Origin: Solirubrobacter sp963736505
Lineage (GTDB): Bacteria; Actinomycetota; Thermoleophilia; Solirubrobacterales; Solirubrobacteraceae
Direction of reading: 5' to 3'
Assembly (NCBI GenBank): GCA_963736505.1
Contig: CAVTOZ010000001.1
Span: forward strand, 310,001 to 374,000
Length of the DNA: 64,000 bases
Under the pieces are notes generated by a model. That model was given only the letters and a program-made list of their open reading frames with translations. It did not search any database and was not told where the DNA came from. Below are positions 31,370 to 40,400 of this stretch, one piece after another. How positions within the stretch are numbered: position 1 is the stretch's first letter; the number at the start of each line of letters is the position of its first letter. A program made the position numbers and the translations under genes.

Positions 31370-33433
31370 ATGCTCTACGTCGGAGTGGACATCGGCGGCA
31401 CGTTCACCGACCTCGTCGTCATGGACGAGGCCGGGACGGTCATAACCAACAAGGCGCTGACCACGCCGGGCGCGCTCGAGCGCGGCGTGTTCGACGCGCT
31501 GCGGCTCGTCGCCGGCGAGCGCGGCGAGACGCTGGACGCGTTCCTCGCGCAGCTCGGCGCGTTCGGGCACGGCACGACGCAGGCGACCAACGCGCTGATC
31601 GAGCGCACCGGCGCGCCGACCGGGCTGATCACCACGGCCGGGTTCGGCGACACGCTGTTCATCCAGCGCCTGCAGGGCTTCACCGCGGGCGTGCCGACCG
31701 ACCGCCTCGGCTGGTACTCCAAGCGCGCCTACCCGGAGCCGATCGTGCCGCGCTCGCTCGTGCGCGAGGTGCCCGAGCGCGTCGACCAGGGCGGCACCGT
31801 CCTGCTGGCGCTCGACGAGGACGCGGCGCGGCGCGAGATCGCGCACCTGCTCGACGCCGGCGTCGAGGCGCTCGCGGTCTGCCTGCTGTGGTCGTTCCGC
31901 AACCCGGCGCACGAGCAGCGGATCGCCGAGCTCGTGCGCGAGCTCGACGCGGGCGTGTTCCTGAGCCTGTCGAGCGAGGTCAGCCCGACGATCGGCGAGT
32001 ACGAGCGGACCGCCACCACCGTGCTCAACAGCTACCTCGGCCCGGTCGTCAAGCGCTATCTGGAGCAGCTCGAGACGAGCCTGCGCGAGCACGGCTTCAC
32101 CGGCGTGTTCAGCGTGCTGAACTCGATCGGCGGCGTGATGGGCGCGCGCGAGGCGGCCGAGCGCGCGGTGCTGTTGCTCGCGTCAGGCCCGACCGGCGGC
32201 GTGGTCGGGTCGCGCTACGTCGCGCAGGAGCTGGGCCACCGCAACGTGATCACGACCGACATGGGCGGCACGAGCTTCGACGTCGGCCTGATCATCGACG
32301 GCCGCCCGGTCGTCAGCGGGGTCACCGAGGTCGGCCGCTACCACGTCAGCGCGCCGATGGTCGACATCACCGCGGTCGGCTCCGGCGGCGGCTCGATCGC
32401 GAGCGTGCGCGACGGGCTGATCAGCGTCGGGCCCGAGAGCGCGGGCGCCAATCCGGGGCCGGTGTGCTACGGCCGCGGCGGGACGCGGGCGACGGTCACC
32501 GACGCCAACGTGGTGCTCGGCATCGTCGACCCCGACCACTTCCTCGGCGGGCGCATGAAGCTCGACGCGGAGGCGGCGGCGCGCGCGATCGACGAGCAGA
32601 TCGCGGTGCCGCTGGGCCTGGACGTCTACGAGGCGGCCGCCGGCATCCGCCGGATCGTCGACGCGCAGATGGCCGACACGCTGCGCGAGCTGACGATCGG
32701 CCGCGGGCACGACCCGCGCGACTTCGTCCTGTACGCGTACGGCGGCGCGGGCCCGATGCACTGCGCGGGCTACGGCGCCGAGCTGGGCGTGGCGAAGATC
32801 GTCGTACCGACGACGTCGATGGCGCAGTCGGCCTACGGCGCGCTCGCGTCCGACATCCAGCATTCGGCCGAGCGCTCGTTCCTGCTCCGCGACGCGGACA
32901 TCGAGGCGAGCGTGCTGAACGAGCAGTTCGCGCTCCTGGAGGCGCAGTGCCGGGCGGCGATCGAGGCCTACCGCGTGGACGCGTGCGAGATCTCGCGCAG
33001 CGTCGACCTGCGCTACCGGCGCCAGACGCACGAGCTGATCATCCCGGTGGGCCCGGGCGAGCTGGACGCGCCGGCCGTCGCCGCGCTGATCGAGCGCTTC
33101 GAGGCGACCTACGAGGACACCTACGGCAAGGGCGCCGGCTTCCGCGAGGCGGGCGTCGAGCTGACCACGTTCCGCGTCGACGCGATCGGGCGCACGCGCA
33201 AGCCGCGGCTGCCGAAGGCGCCGGCGCGCACCGAGACGGCGCGGCGCGAGCGGCGCATCTACGACCGCGGCGCGCACGTCAGCGCCGAGGTCGTCGACTG
33301 GACGGCGCTGTCGGTCGACGAGCGCGTGCTCGGCCCCGCCGTGCTGGAGCACCCCACCACCACCGTCTACGTCGCCGCCGGCCAGCGCGCCGCGGTCGAC
33401 ACGCATGGCAACCTGATCATCGAGGGAGTCTGA
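31370..33433 (+). CDS. hyuA: Hydantoinase A/oxoprolinase family subunit (HyuA)
   Basis: 687 residues. ASKHA-fold ATPase of the hydantoinase A/5-oxoprolinase family: N-terminal phosphate motif VGVDIGGTFTDLVV, then GHGTTQATNALIERTGA, then DMGGTSFDVGLI (second phosphate/connect motif), and LYAYGGAGPMHCAGYG. These enzymes use ATP to open cyclic amides (N-methylhydantoin, oxoproline, caprolactam) or to carboxylate ketones such as acetone and acetophenone, together with a HyuB partner. Here hyuB starts on its stop codon (TGATG). Start ATG 31370 with a good Shine-Dalgarno. Confidence 0.9.
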   Translation: MLYVGVDIGGTFTDLVVMDEAGTVITNKALTTPGALERGVFDALRLVAGERGETLDAFLAQLGAFGHGTTQATNALIERTGAPTGLITTAGFGDTLFIQRLQGFTAGVPTDRLGWYSKRAYPEPIVPRSLVREVPERVDQGGTVLLALDEDAARREIAHLLDAGVEALAVCLLWSFRNPAHEQRIAELVRELDAGVFLSLSSEVSPTIGEYERTATTVLNSYLGPVVKRYLEQLETSLREHGFTGVFSVLNSIGGVMGAREAAERAVLLLASGPTGGVVGSRYVAQELGHRNVITTDMGGTSFDVGLIIDGRPVVSGVTEVGRYHVSAPMVDITAVGSGGGSIASVRDGLISVGPESAGANPGPVCYGRGGTRATVTDANVVLGIVDPDHFLGGRMKLDAEAAARAIDEQIAVPLGLDVYEAAAGIRRIVDAQMADTLRELTIGRGHDPRDFVLYAYGGAGPMHCAGYGAELGVAKIVVPTTSMAQSAYGALASDIQHSAERSFLLRDADIEASVLNEQFALLEAQCRAAIEAYRVDACEISRSVDLRYRRQTHELIIPVGPGELDAPAVAALIERFEATYEDTYGKGAGFREAGVELTTFRVDAIGRTRKPRLPKAPARTETARRERRIYDRGAHVSAEVVDWTALSVDERVLGPAVLEHPTTTVYVAAGQRAAVDTHGNLIIEGV

Positions 33434-35511
33434 TGTCCACTCTCGCGTCGCCCCCGCGGGCCGAGGCCGCGGACCCGATCACGTTCGAGGTGATCCGCCA
33501 CAAGCTCCAGGCGATCACCGAGGAGCAGGCGATCACGCTCAAGTCGGTCTCCGGCTCGCCGGTCGTGACCGACGCGACCGACTTCAACAACGGCATCTAC
33601 CTCGCCGACGGCTCGATCGTGACGATGGGCCCGCAGGTGCTGTTCCACACCGGCACGATGTCGTCGGTGATCCGCAGCATCCGCGCCGACAACGAGGGCG
33701 CGATCCGCGAGGGCGACATGTTCATCCTCAACGACCCGTACAAGGGCGCCGTGCACCAGCCCGACGTCTCGATCGTGGCGCCGATCTTCTACGGCGGCCG
33801 CCACGTCGCGTGGGCGGGATCGTGCGCGCACCAGCTCGACGTCGGCGGGATGAACTTCGGGTCGTGGTCGTTCAAGGCGACCGAGATCCAGCAGGAGGCG
33901 ATGCTGCTGCCGGGCGTGCGGCTCGTCGAGGGCGGCGAGATCCGCCAGGACATCTGGCGCATGATCATGGGCATGACCCGGCTGCCGATGGTGCTGGGCC
34001 TGGACCTGAAGGCGATGATCGCCGCCAACAACGTCGCCATCAAGCGGCTGACCGCGGTGATGGACCGCTACGGCGACGACGTCGTGGAGACCGTCATGCG
34101 CGGCGAGCTCGACGCGTCCGAGCAGCGCCTGCGGGCGCGCCTGCGCGCGCTGCCCGACGGCGTCTTCCGCGCCGCCGACCACCTCGAGCACGACGGCCAC
34201 ACCAACGCGCTGTACGAGATCCGCGTGGCCGTGGTCAAGAGCGGCGACGAGCTGACGTTCGACCTGACGGGCTCCTCGCCGCAGGCGCCGGGGTTCATCA
34301 ACTGCACGCGCTCGGGGCTGGTCGGCGGCCTCTTCACCGCGCTGCTGCCGATCCTCGCGCCGGACATCCGCTGGAACGAGGGCCTGCTGCGGCCGGTGAC
34401 GGTCAAGGCGCCCGACGGGATCATCTGCAACGCGACGTGGCCGGCGCCGGTCTCCTCGGGCACCGTGTCGGCGGTGTGGGTCGCGACGAACGTCGCCGCC
34501 ACCGCCCTGTCGCGGCTCGCCGCGTGCTCGCCGGAGACGGCGGGCGAGGCGGCCGCCGTCACCAAGGGCTCGATGATGGTGCTGACGATGGCGGGACTCG
34601 ACCGCGACGGCGGCCCGTTCGGGACGTTCCTGCTCGACTCCACGGCGGGCGGCGGCGGCGCGTACGCCGACCACGACGGATTGAACGCGTCCGGCGACTA
34701 CTGCGTGCCGCGGCCGAGCATCGCCAACGTGGAGAGCAACGAGGCCGGCGGGCCGTATCTGTACCTCTACCGGCGGCTGCTGCAGGACACCGGCGGCGCC
34801 GGCCGCCAGCGCGGCGGCGTGACGGTCGGGCTGGCGCTGATGCCGCACGACGTGCCCAAGCTCGACGCGATGCTGATCGGCCACGGGGTCGAGGTGCCGA
34901 ACTCGGCGGGCCTGTTCGGCGGGCTCGAAGGCTCGTGCAACGACACGTGGCTGCGGCCGGGCGACGGCGCGTCGCCCGTCGGCGTCGTCGTGAGCCCCGA
35001 GACGCTCGGCGACGCGCGGCCGATGGGCTCCAAGCCCGGCTTCTTCGAGCTGCGCGCGGGCGACGTGTTCGCGTACTCGTTCCAGGGCGGCGGCGGCTAC
35101 GGCGACCCGCTCGAGCGCGACCCGGCCGCGGTCGAGGACGACGTCGCCCAGGGGTTCGTCAGCGCGGCGGCGGCGGAGCGCATCTACGGCGTGGTGCTCG
35201 GCGACGACGCCGCGACGCGCGCGAGCCGCGCCGCGATGCGCGCGATCCGGCTGGGCCGCGCGCCGTCGCGCGAGCCCGTGCCCGGCGGGCTCGTGCTCGC
35301 CGGCGAGTTCGCGTGCGCGTGCGGCGAGCCCCTCGGCGCCGACTGGAAGTCCGCCGCGGTGACCCGCGCCGTCGAGCCGGCCGACCACGGCCGCATCCGC
35401 CTGCACGCCGAGCTCGAGCTGCGCGAGCACGCGTGCCCGGGCTGCGGCGCGCTGCTGGAGTCCGAAGTCGCGCGCAAGGGCGCGGAGCACCTCCGCTCGA
35501 TCGAGCTATGA
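33433..35511 (+). CDS. hyuB: Hydantoinase B-family subunit (HyuB) with C-terminal zinc-ribbon-like tail
   Basis: 692 residues. Hydantoinase B/oxoprolinase family: ITFEVIRHKLQAITEEQAITL, DMFILNDPYKGAVHQPDVSI, GGMNFGSWSFKATEIQQEA, CTRSGLVGGLF, and GGGGYGDPLERDP. The partner catalytic subunit of HyuA. Odd: after the HyuB core (about residue 590) there is a ~100-residue tail with ACACGEPLG and ACPGCGALLESEVARKG, two Cys pairs that look like a zinc ribbon, resembling the gamma subunit or tail of acetone-carboxylase-type enzymes. This leans the pair toward a carboxylase or amidase variant rather than a plain oxoprolinase, but does not settle it. Coupled with the next gene by ATGA. Confidence 0.9.
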   Translation: MSTLASPPRAEAADPITFEVIRHKLQAITEEQAITLKSVSGSPVVTDATDFNNGIYLADGSIVTMGPQVLFHTGTMSSVIRSIRADNEGAIREGDMFILNDPYKGAVHQPDVSIVAPIFYGGRHVAWAGSCAHQLDVGGMNFGSWSFKATEIQQEAMLLPGVRLVEGGEIRQDIWRMIMGMTRLPMVLGLDLKAMIAANNVAIKRLTAVMDRYGDDVVETVMRGELDASEQRLRARLRALPDGVFRAADHLEHDGHTNALYEIRVAVVKSGDELTFDLTGSSPQAPGFINCTRSGLVGGLFTALLPILAPDIRWNEGLLRPVTVKAPDGIICNATWPAPVSSGTVSAVWVATNVAATALSRLAACSPETAGEAAAVTKGSMMVLTMAGLDRDGGPFGTFLLDSTAGGGGAYADHDGLNASGDYCVPRPSIANVESNEAGGPYLYLYRRLLQDTGGAGRQRGGVTVGLALMPHDVPKLDAMLIGHGVEVPNSAGLFGGLEGSCNDTWLRPGDGASPVGVVVSPETLGDARPMGSKPGFFELRAGDVFAYSFQGGGGYGDPLERDPAAVEDDVAQGFVSAAAAERIYGVVLGDDAATRASRAAMRAIRLGRAPSREPVPGGLVLAGEFACACGEPLGADWKSAAVTRAVEPADHGRIRLHAELELREHACPGCGALLESEVARKGAEHLRSIEL

Positions 35512-36539
35512 GCGACTTCGCCGCCCCCACCCGGATCGTCTCGGCGCCGCTGGCGACGCTCACCGGGCTGCTTCCCGCCGGCCGGATCGCGATCGTCGCC
35601 GACCGCGGCGTGGCCGACGCCGGCATGCTCGAGCGCGTGCTCGCGCCGGGGCGGGTCGTCGTCGCGCTCGTCGACCCCGATCCCACCGTGGCGGCCGCCG
35701 AGGCGGCCGCCGCCGCGGCGCAAGGGTGCGACGCGGTGCTGATGATCGGCGGCGGGAGCGCGCTCGGCGTCGGCAAGGCGGTCGCGCTGCGGCTGACCAA
35801 CCCGGGTCCGATCGACCGCTACGAGGGGCGCGACCAGGCCGCCCGCGCGCCCGTGCCGAGCGTCGCCATCCCGACGACGGCCGGCTCGGGCAGCGAGGTG
35901 TCCAACGCGCTCGTGCTGCACGACGACCGGCGCGACCGCCTCGTCGTGGTCCGCGGGCGCGGGTACGAGCCCGACATCGCGCTGCTCGACGGCGAGCTGC
36001 TGCGCTCGCTCCCGGACCGGCCGATGCTGCACGCCGGCCTGGACGCGCTCTCGCACGCGCTCGAGGCGCTGTGGGCGAACGGCGCGACGTCGTTCACCGA
36101 CGCGCTCGCGCTCGCCGCGGCGCGCGAGCTGCGCGCCACGCTGCCGCGGGCGCTGCGCGAGCGGACGCACCTGCAGCGCCTGCTGGAGGCGAGCACGATG
36201 GCCAACCTCGCGTGCGGCCCGGCGGGCCTCGGACTGGTCCACGCGCTCTCGAGCGCGACGAGCGTCACGCTCCCGCACGGCCTCCAGAACGGCATCCTGC
36301 TCCCGCGCGTGGCGGCCTTCAACCGCGAGCACGTCTCGCCCGACGCGCGCGCCGAGATCGACCTCCTGCCGCGCCTCTACGCGGAGCTGGGCTTCGACGA
36401 GCGGCTGCCCGCGGGCGTCGCGGACGCGATGGTCGCCGCCGCGCTGGAGAACCCCTTCCGAGCCAACAACCGGCGGCCTTCGACCGCCGCCGACCTGTAC
36501 GAGCTGGTGAGCCATGACCGCGACCGCACAACGCACTGA
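35508..36539 (+). CDS. Iron-containing alcohol dehydrogenase/maleylacetate reductase-like
   Basis: 343 residues. Type III (Fe-ADH) family: GGGSALGVGK (nucleotide binding), AIPTTAGSGSEVSNALVL, metal ligands His in MLHAGLDALSHALEALW and in LVHALSSATSVTLPHGLQNG. The compact size and the PTTAGSGSE and LPHG motifs are shared with maleylacetate reductases and with other alcohol dehydrogenases of the family; either is possible. Uses NAD(P)H to interconvert an alcohol or ketone (or maleylacetate) of the pathway. The gene overlaps hyuB by 4 nt (ATGA) and the aldehyde dehydrogenase by 26 nt. Confidence 0.85.
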   Translation: MSDFAAPTRIVSAPLATLTGLLPAGRIAIVADRGVADAGMLERVLAPGRVVVALVDPDPTVAAAEAAAAAAQGCDAVLMIGGGSALGVGKAVALRLTNPGPIDRYEGRDQAARAPVPSVAIPTTAGSGSEVSNALVLHDDRRDRLVVVRGRGYEPDIALLDGELLRSLPDRPMLHAGLDALSHALEALWANGATSFTDALALAAARELRATLPRALRERTHLQRLLEASTMANLACGPAGLGLVHALSSATSVTLPHGLQNGILLPRVAAFNREHVSPDARAEIDLLPRLYAELGFDERLPAGVADAMVAAALENPFRANNRRPSTAADLYELVSHDRDRTTH

Positions 36540-37956
36540 GACCTTCGCCGCGCTGATCGGCGGCGAGCGCCGGATGGCGCGCTCCGGCGCGACGCTCGAG
36601 TCCCGCAACCCGGCGACGGGCGAGCTGCTCGCGCGCTTCCCGCGCTGCGGGTCCGAGGACGTCGCCGACGCGGTCGCCGCCGCGCGCGAGGCGTTCCCCG
36701 CGTGGCGCGCGATGCCCGCGACCGAGCGCGCCGAGCGGGTGCGTGCGCTGGCCGACCACATCGTCGCCCACGGCGACGAGCTGGCGCGGCTCGACGTGCT
36801 CGACAACGGCAGTCCGATCCGCGAGATGCGTAAGGACATCGGGATGGCGGCGACCTGGATGCGGCACTTCGCCGGGCTCGCGCTCGAGGTGCGCGGGCAG
36901 ACGATCCCGACCGAGCACGACCGCCTCAACTACACGCTGCGCCAGCCGTATGGCGTCGTCGGGCGGATCGTGCCGTTCAACCACCCGCTGATGTTCGCGG
37001 CGTCGAAGATCGCGGCGCCGCTGCTGACCGGCAACACCGTCGTGCTGAAGCCGTCCGAGCACACCTCGCTGTCGGCGCTCACGCTCGCCGGCGCGCTGCA
37101 GGACCTGTTCCCGCCCGGCGTCGTCAACGTCGTCCCGGGGCTCGGCGCGGAAGCCGGCGACGCGCTCGTCGCCCACCCCGACGTCCGCCGCCTCGCGTTC
37201 ATCGGCGCGGCGACGACCGGGCGCGCGATCCAGGCCCGCGCCGCCGGCGTGGCGGTCAAGACGGTCACGCTCGAGCTCGGCGGCAAGAACCCGCTCGTCG
37301 TCTTCGCGGACGCCGACCTCGACGACGCGATCGAGGGCGCCCTGCGCGGGATGAACTTCACGTGGCAGGGGCAGTCGTGCGGCTCGACGTCACGGCTGCT
37401 GGTGCACGCGAGCGTGCACGACGAGTTCGTCGAGCGGCTCGCGGAGCGGATGTCCGCGATGCGCTCCGGCGACCCCTCCGACGAGGCGACGGAGACCGGC
37501 GCGATCGTCAGCGACGCGCAGCACGGCAAGGTCGTCTCTTACATCGAGCTGGGCACGCAGGAAGGCGCGCGCCTGGTCACCGGCGGCCCGCTCGACGGCC
37601 GGTTCGTCCGGCCCACGCTGTTCGACGGCGTCGATCCCGGCTCCCGGCTCGCGCAGGAGGAGATCTTCGGCCCGGTGCTGGCGGCGATGCCGTTCTCGGA
37701 CTACGACGAGGCGCTGCGCATCGCCAACGCCGTCCAGTACGGCCTCACGGCCAGCGTGTGGACGGGCGACCTGCGGCTCGCGCACCGCTTCGCGCGCGAC
37801 GTCGAGGCCGGCTACGTGTGGGTCAACGACGCGTCGCGCCACTTCCTCGGCACGCCGTTCGGCGGCTTCAAGGACAGCGGCCTGGGGCGCGAGGAGGACC
37901 TCGAGGAGATGGAGTCCTACACGCAGGTGAAGAACGTCAACGTGAACTTCGCCTAA
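36514..37956 (+). CDS. Aldehyde dehydrogenase
   Basis: 480 residues, the normal length. NAD(P)-dependent aldehyde dehydrogenase: cofactor site VVLKPSEHTSLSALTLAGAL, general base Glu in TVTLELGGKNPLVVF, catalytic Cys in WQGQSCGSTSRLLVH, and EEIFGPVLAAMPFSDYDEAL. Converts a pathway aldehyde to an acid in the cytosol. Start inside the Fe-ADH gene (26-nt overlap) but with GAGCTGGTGAG 3 nt upstream as a plausible Shine-Dalgarno. Paired with the alcohol dehydrogenase upstream, it suggests an alcohol to aldehyde to acid sequence. Substrate not determined. Confidence 0.92.
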   Translation: MTATAQRTETFAALIGGERRMARSGATLESRNPATGELLARFPRCGSEDVADAVAAAREAFPAWRAMPATERAERVRALADHIVAHGDELARLDVLDNGSPIREMRKDIGMAATWMRHFAGLALEVRGQTIPTEHDRLNYTLRQPYGVVGRIVPFNHPLMFAASKIAAPLLTGNTVVLKPSEHTSLSALTLAGALQDLFPPGVVNVVPGLGAEAGDALVAHPDVRRLAFIGAATTGRAIQARAAGVAVKTVTLELGGKNPLVVFADADLDDAIEGALRGMNFTWQGQSCGSTSRLLVHASVHDEFVERLAERMSAMRSGDPSDEATETGAIVSDAQHGKVVSYIELGTQEGARLVTGGPLDGRFVRPTLFDGVDPGSRLAQEEIFGPVLAAMPFSDYDEALRIANAVQYGLTASVWTGDLRLAHRFARDVEAGYVWVNDASRHFLGTPFGGFKDSGLGREEDLEEMESYTQVKNVNVNFA

Positions 37957-37966
37957 CGTCCGGGGC

Positions 37967-38890
37967 GTGAGCCTCGACAACCGCATCACGCTGCAGAAGC
38001 TCGAGGTCTTCTGCCTCGTCGTCGAGCTGGGCGGCGTCGGCCGCGCCGCCGAGCACCTCTACGTCGCCCAGCCTGTCGTCACCGCGCACCTGCAGACGCT
38101 GCAGCAGCGGCTCGGCGCGCAGCTGCTGTACCGCGACGGGCGCCGGATGCGGCTGACCGAGGCCGGCGAGGCGGCGTACACCTGGGCCAAGGAGGTGCTC
38201 AGCCGCAGCCAGGAGGTCGTGCGCGAGATCGAGGGCCTCGCCGAGGGCAGCGGCGGCAGCGCCGTCGTCACGTCGAGCATGTCGGTCGGCAGCTACATGC
38301 TGCCCGGCGTGCTGACCGCGTTCCGGCGCGCGCATCCGCGCGCCCGGCTGACGCTGCACGTCGCCGACCCGGAGGGCGCGCTGCACGCGGTCGAGGTCGG
38401 CGACGCCGACTTCGCGGTGCTGATGACCGACGCGACGATCGAGCCGCGCCTGTTCGCGGTCGAGGAGCTGGCGCGCGAGGAGGTCGTGCTCGTCGCCGGG
38501 CCGGACGACCACCAGGCCGGCGACTCGGTCACCGTCGCCGAGCTCGACGGCCTGCGCTACGTCTGCTCGCCGCATGGCCTCTCGCGCCGGCGCCTGGTCG
38601 ACGACGCGCTGCGCGCGATCGGCGTGGAGGAGCGCGACATCGTGCTCGAGCTCGGCCACCCGGAGGCGATGAAGCGCGCGGCGCAGGACGGCCTCGGGGT
38701 CGCACTGCTGTTCCACGCGTCGGTCGAGCGCGAGCTGGCCGACGGCAGCCTGCGCCAGGTCGAGATCGAGGGCGCGCGGCTGAGCGTGCCGATCGTGCTC
38801 GTGCGCCGAGCGGGCAAGCGCGTCTCGCCGCTGCAGGCCGCGTTGATCGAGGCCATCCGCCTCGATCTACATAGCCCTTTGGCTATCTAG
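37967..38890 (+). CDS. LysR-type regulator of the catabolic island
   Basis: 307 residues, GTG start. N-terminal winged HTH (LQKLEVFCLVVELGGVGRAAEHLYVAQPVVTAHLQTLQQRLG) and a periplasmic-binding-protein-like effector domain to the C-terminus. It lies 10 nt after the aldehyde dehydrogenase, in the same operon, and its last codons contain one copy of the ATAG-N8-CTAT repeat that recurs upstream of the ABC operon. That arrangement suggests it regulates both transcripts, sensing a pathway intermediate. LysR genes are usually divergent from their targets, so being inside the regulated operon is less usual. Confidence 0.88.
   Translation: MSLDNRITLQKLEVFCLVVELGGVGRAAEHLYVAQPVVTAHLQTLQQRLGAQLLYRDGRRMRLTEAGEAAYTWAKEVLSRSQEVVREIEGLAEGSGGSAVVTSSMSVGSYMLPGVLTAFRRAHPRARLTLHVADPEGALHAVEVGDADFAVLMTDATIEPRLFAVEELAREEVVLVAGPDDHQAGDSVTVAELDGLRYVCSPHGLSRRRLVDDALRAIGVEERDIVLELGHPEAMKRAAQDGLGVALLFHASVERELADGSLRQVEIEGARLSVPIVLVRRAGKRVSPLQAALIEAIRLDLHSPLAI
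38871..38886. promoter_or_regulatory. Operator-like inverted repeat ATAG-N8-CTAT (site 2)
   Basis: ATAG CCCTTTGG CTAT, inside the last codons of the LysR gene and 58 nt before the start of the next gene. The outer half-sites and spacing equal site 1 at 27728-27743, while the inner 8 nt differ except the closing GG. About 14 nt downstream is an AT-rich stretch (ACCATTTGAATTTGAACTATGG) in a genome that is otherwise very GC-rich, similar in position and in part of its sequence to the one after site 1. Confidence 0.65.
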
Positions 38891-38944
38891 CGATAAGACC
38901 ATTTGAATTTGAACTATGGACGGGCGGCCCTTAGCGTCCCCGCC

Positions 38945-39484
38945 ATGGCTCAGACGCCCCGTGTGCACTACGAAGACCTCCCCGAGGAGCTGCAGGCGCG
39001 GCTCGCGGCGAAGGTCGAGCGCCTCGGCTACCTCGGCGAGTTCTTCCAGGTCGCCGCGCACCAGCCCGCCGCGCTCGCGGGGTTCATCGACTACACGGAG
39101 GCGCTGAAGACGGCGCTCCCCGATCGCCTCGTCGAGGCGATCGCGCTGACCGTGGCCACGCGGACGGGCAACGACTACGAGCGCGTCCAGCACGAGCGCC
39201 TCGCGCTCACGCTCGGGATGCAGGCGAGCGAGGTGCGGGCGCTCGTCGACGGCTCGCCCGAGGGCCTGTCCCCCGCCGAGTCGGCGGCCGTCGACCTCGC
39301 GCGCTGCGTCGTCGCCGGCCGTGGCCGCGGGTGCCCGGCCGCGTTCGACCGGCTCGCGCTGCTGGAAGGACCTGAGGTCGCCGTCGGCTGCCTGATGACC
39401 GCCGCGCGCTACCTCGCGCACGCCACGATGGCCAACACCTGGCGGCTCGCGCCGCCGGTGCCGTCCCCGCTCGCGCATGCCTGA
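38945..39484 (+). CDS. Carboxymuconolactone decarboxylase-like (AhpD-fold) protein
   Basis: 179 residues, helical. CMD/AhpD family: LPDRLVEAIALTVATRTGNDYERVQHERLA and AARYLAHATMAN resemble the fold's core. The family's usual CxxC disulfide is missing: the corresponding region has ERVQH, so peroxidase activity is unlikely, and a decarboxylase-like or unknown role fits better. First gene after the second operator site; start ATG 38945 shortens the open frame to the point where the protein homology begins. Overlaps the next gene by 8 nt, so coupled to it. Confidence 0.78.
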   Translation: MAQTPRVHYEDLPEELQARLAAKVERLGYLGEFFQVAAHQPAALAGFIDYTEALKTALPDRLVEAIALTVATRTGNDYERVQHERLALTLGMQASEVRALVDGSPEGLSPAESAAVDLARCVVAGRGRGCPAAFDRLALLEGPEVAVGCLMTAARYLAHATMANTWRLAPPVPSPLAHA

Positions 39485-40400
39485 GCCGCTGTGGATCGGC
39501 GAGGCGCAAGCCGCCGAGCTGCTGACCGTCGAGGACGCGATCGACGTGCTCGAGGCCGCCTACGCCGCGCAGGCCGAGGGCCGGGCGCAGAGCATGCGGC
39601 GCGCGCACGTGCGTGAGGGCGACGCGATCCTGCACGCGGTCGGCGGCACGCTCGACGGCGTCGCCGGGACGAAGACGTGGCTCTACACGCCGGGCGGCGC
39701 CGAGCCGCTGCTGGTGCTGTTCGACCTCGCCGGCGGGCGCGTGATCGGGATCGTCGAAGCGTTCGCCATGGGCCAGCTGCGCACCGCCGCCACCAGCGGT
39801 CTCGGGACGCGCCGGCTGGCGCGCGCCGACGCCCGCACGCTGGCGCTGCTGGGCACGGGCAAGCAGGCCTTCAGCCAGGCCGAGGCGGTGCTCGCCGTGC
39901 GCCCGATCGAGGCGATCCGCCTGTTCGGGCGCGAGCCCTCCCGGCGCGCGCGGCTCGCCGAGCGCCTGCGCGCGCTCGGCGTGCGCGTGAGCGAGCACGG
40001 CGACCCCGCCGAGGCGATCGCCGGTGCCGACGTCGTCACCACGATCACGCGCGCGGCCGAGCCGTTCGTCACCGCGGCGATGCTCGCGCCCGGCATGCAC
40101 GTCAACGCCGTCGGCGCGATCGTCCCGAGCCGGCGCGAGCTGACCGGCGACGCCGTCGCGCGCTTCGACCACGTTGTCGTCGACTCGCTGCCGCAGGCGC
40201 GCGAAGACGCCGCCGAGCTGCGCGGCGCCGACTGGGCGGCGGTGCGCGCGCTGTGCGATCCGGCACCGCGGCGCGCGCGCGACGACCTCACGCTCTTCAA
40301 AGCCCTCGGCGTCGGCCTCTCCGACGTCGCGCTCGGCGCCGAGCTGGTGCGCCGGGCAACCACGTCAATCACGAAGGGAGCCGTCCATGCCCGTGGGTAA
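39477..40400 (+). CDS. Ornithine cyclodeaminase/mu-crystallin family protein
   Basis: 307 residues with a Rossmann core: TLALLGTGKQAFSQAEAVLAVRPIEAIRLFGRE, GADVVTTITRAAEPF and GMHVNAVGA. Usual OCD fold with N-terminal dimerisation strands (LTVEDAIDVLEAAYAAQAEG). Members are ornithine cyclodeaminases, alanine dehydrogenases, or ketimine reductases. In a catabolic operon with a cupin and an aldolase an imine- or amino-acid-related step is plausible. The specific ornithine cyclodeaminase residues cannot be confirmed by eye. Overlaps its neighbours (8 nt upstream, 14 nt downstream). Confidence 0.85.
   Translation: MPEPLWIGEAQAAELLTVEDAIDVLEAAYAAQAEGRAQSMRRAHVREGDAILHAVGGTLDGVAGTKTWLYTPGGAEPLLVLFDLAGGRVIGIVEAFAMGQLRTAATSGLGTRRLARADARTLALLGTGKQAFSQAEAVLAVRPIEAIRLFGREPSRRARLAERLRALGVRVSEHGDPAEAIAGADVVTTITRAAEPFVTAAMLAPGMHVNAVGAIVPSRRELTGDAVARFDHVVVDSLPQAREDAAELRGADWAAVRALCDPAPRRARDDLTLFKALGVGLSDVALGAELVRRATTSITKGAVHARG

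Noticed and set aside
38945..39484. AhpD peroxidase activity
   Set aside because: The CxxC of AhpD is absent, so I call it only CMD-like.
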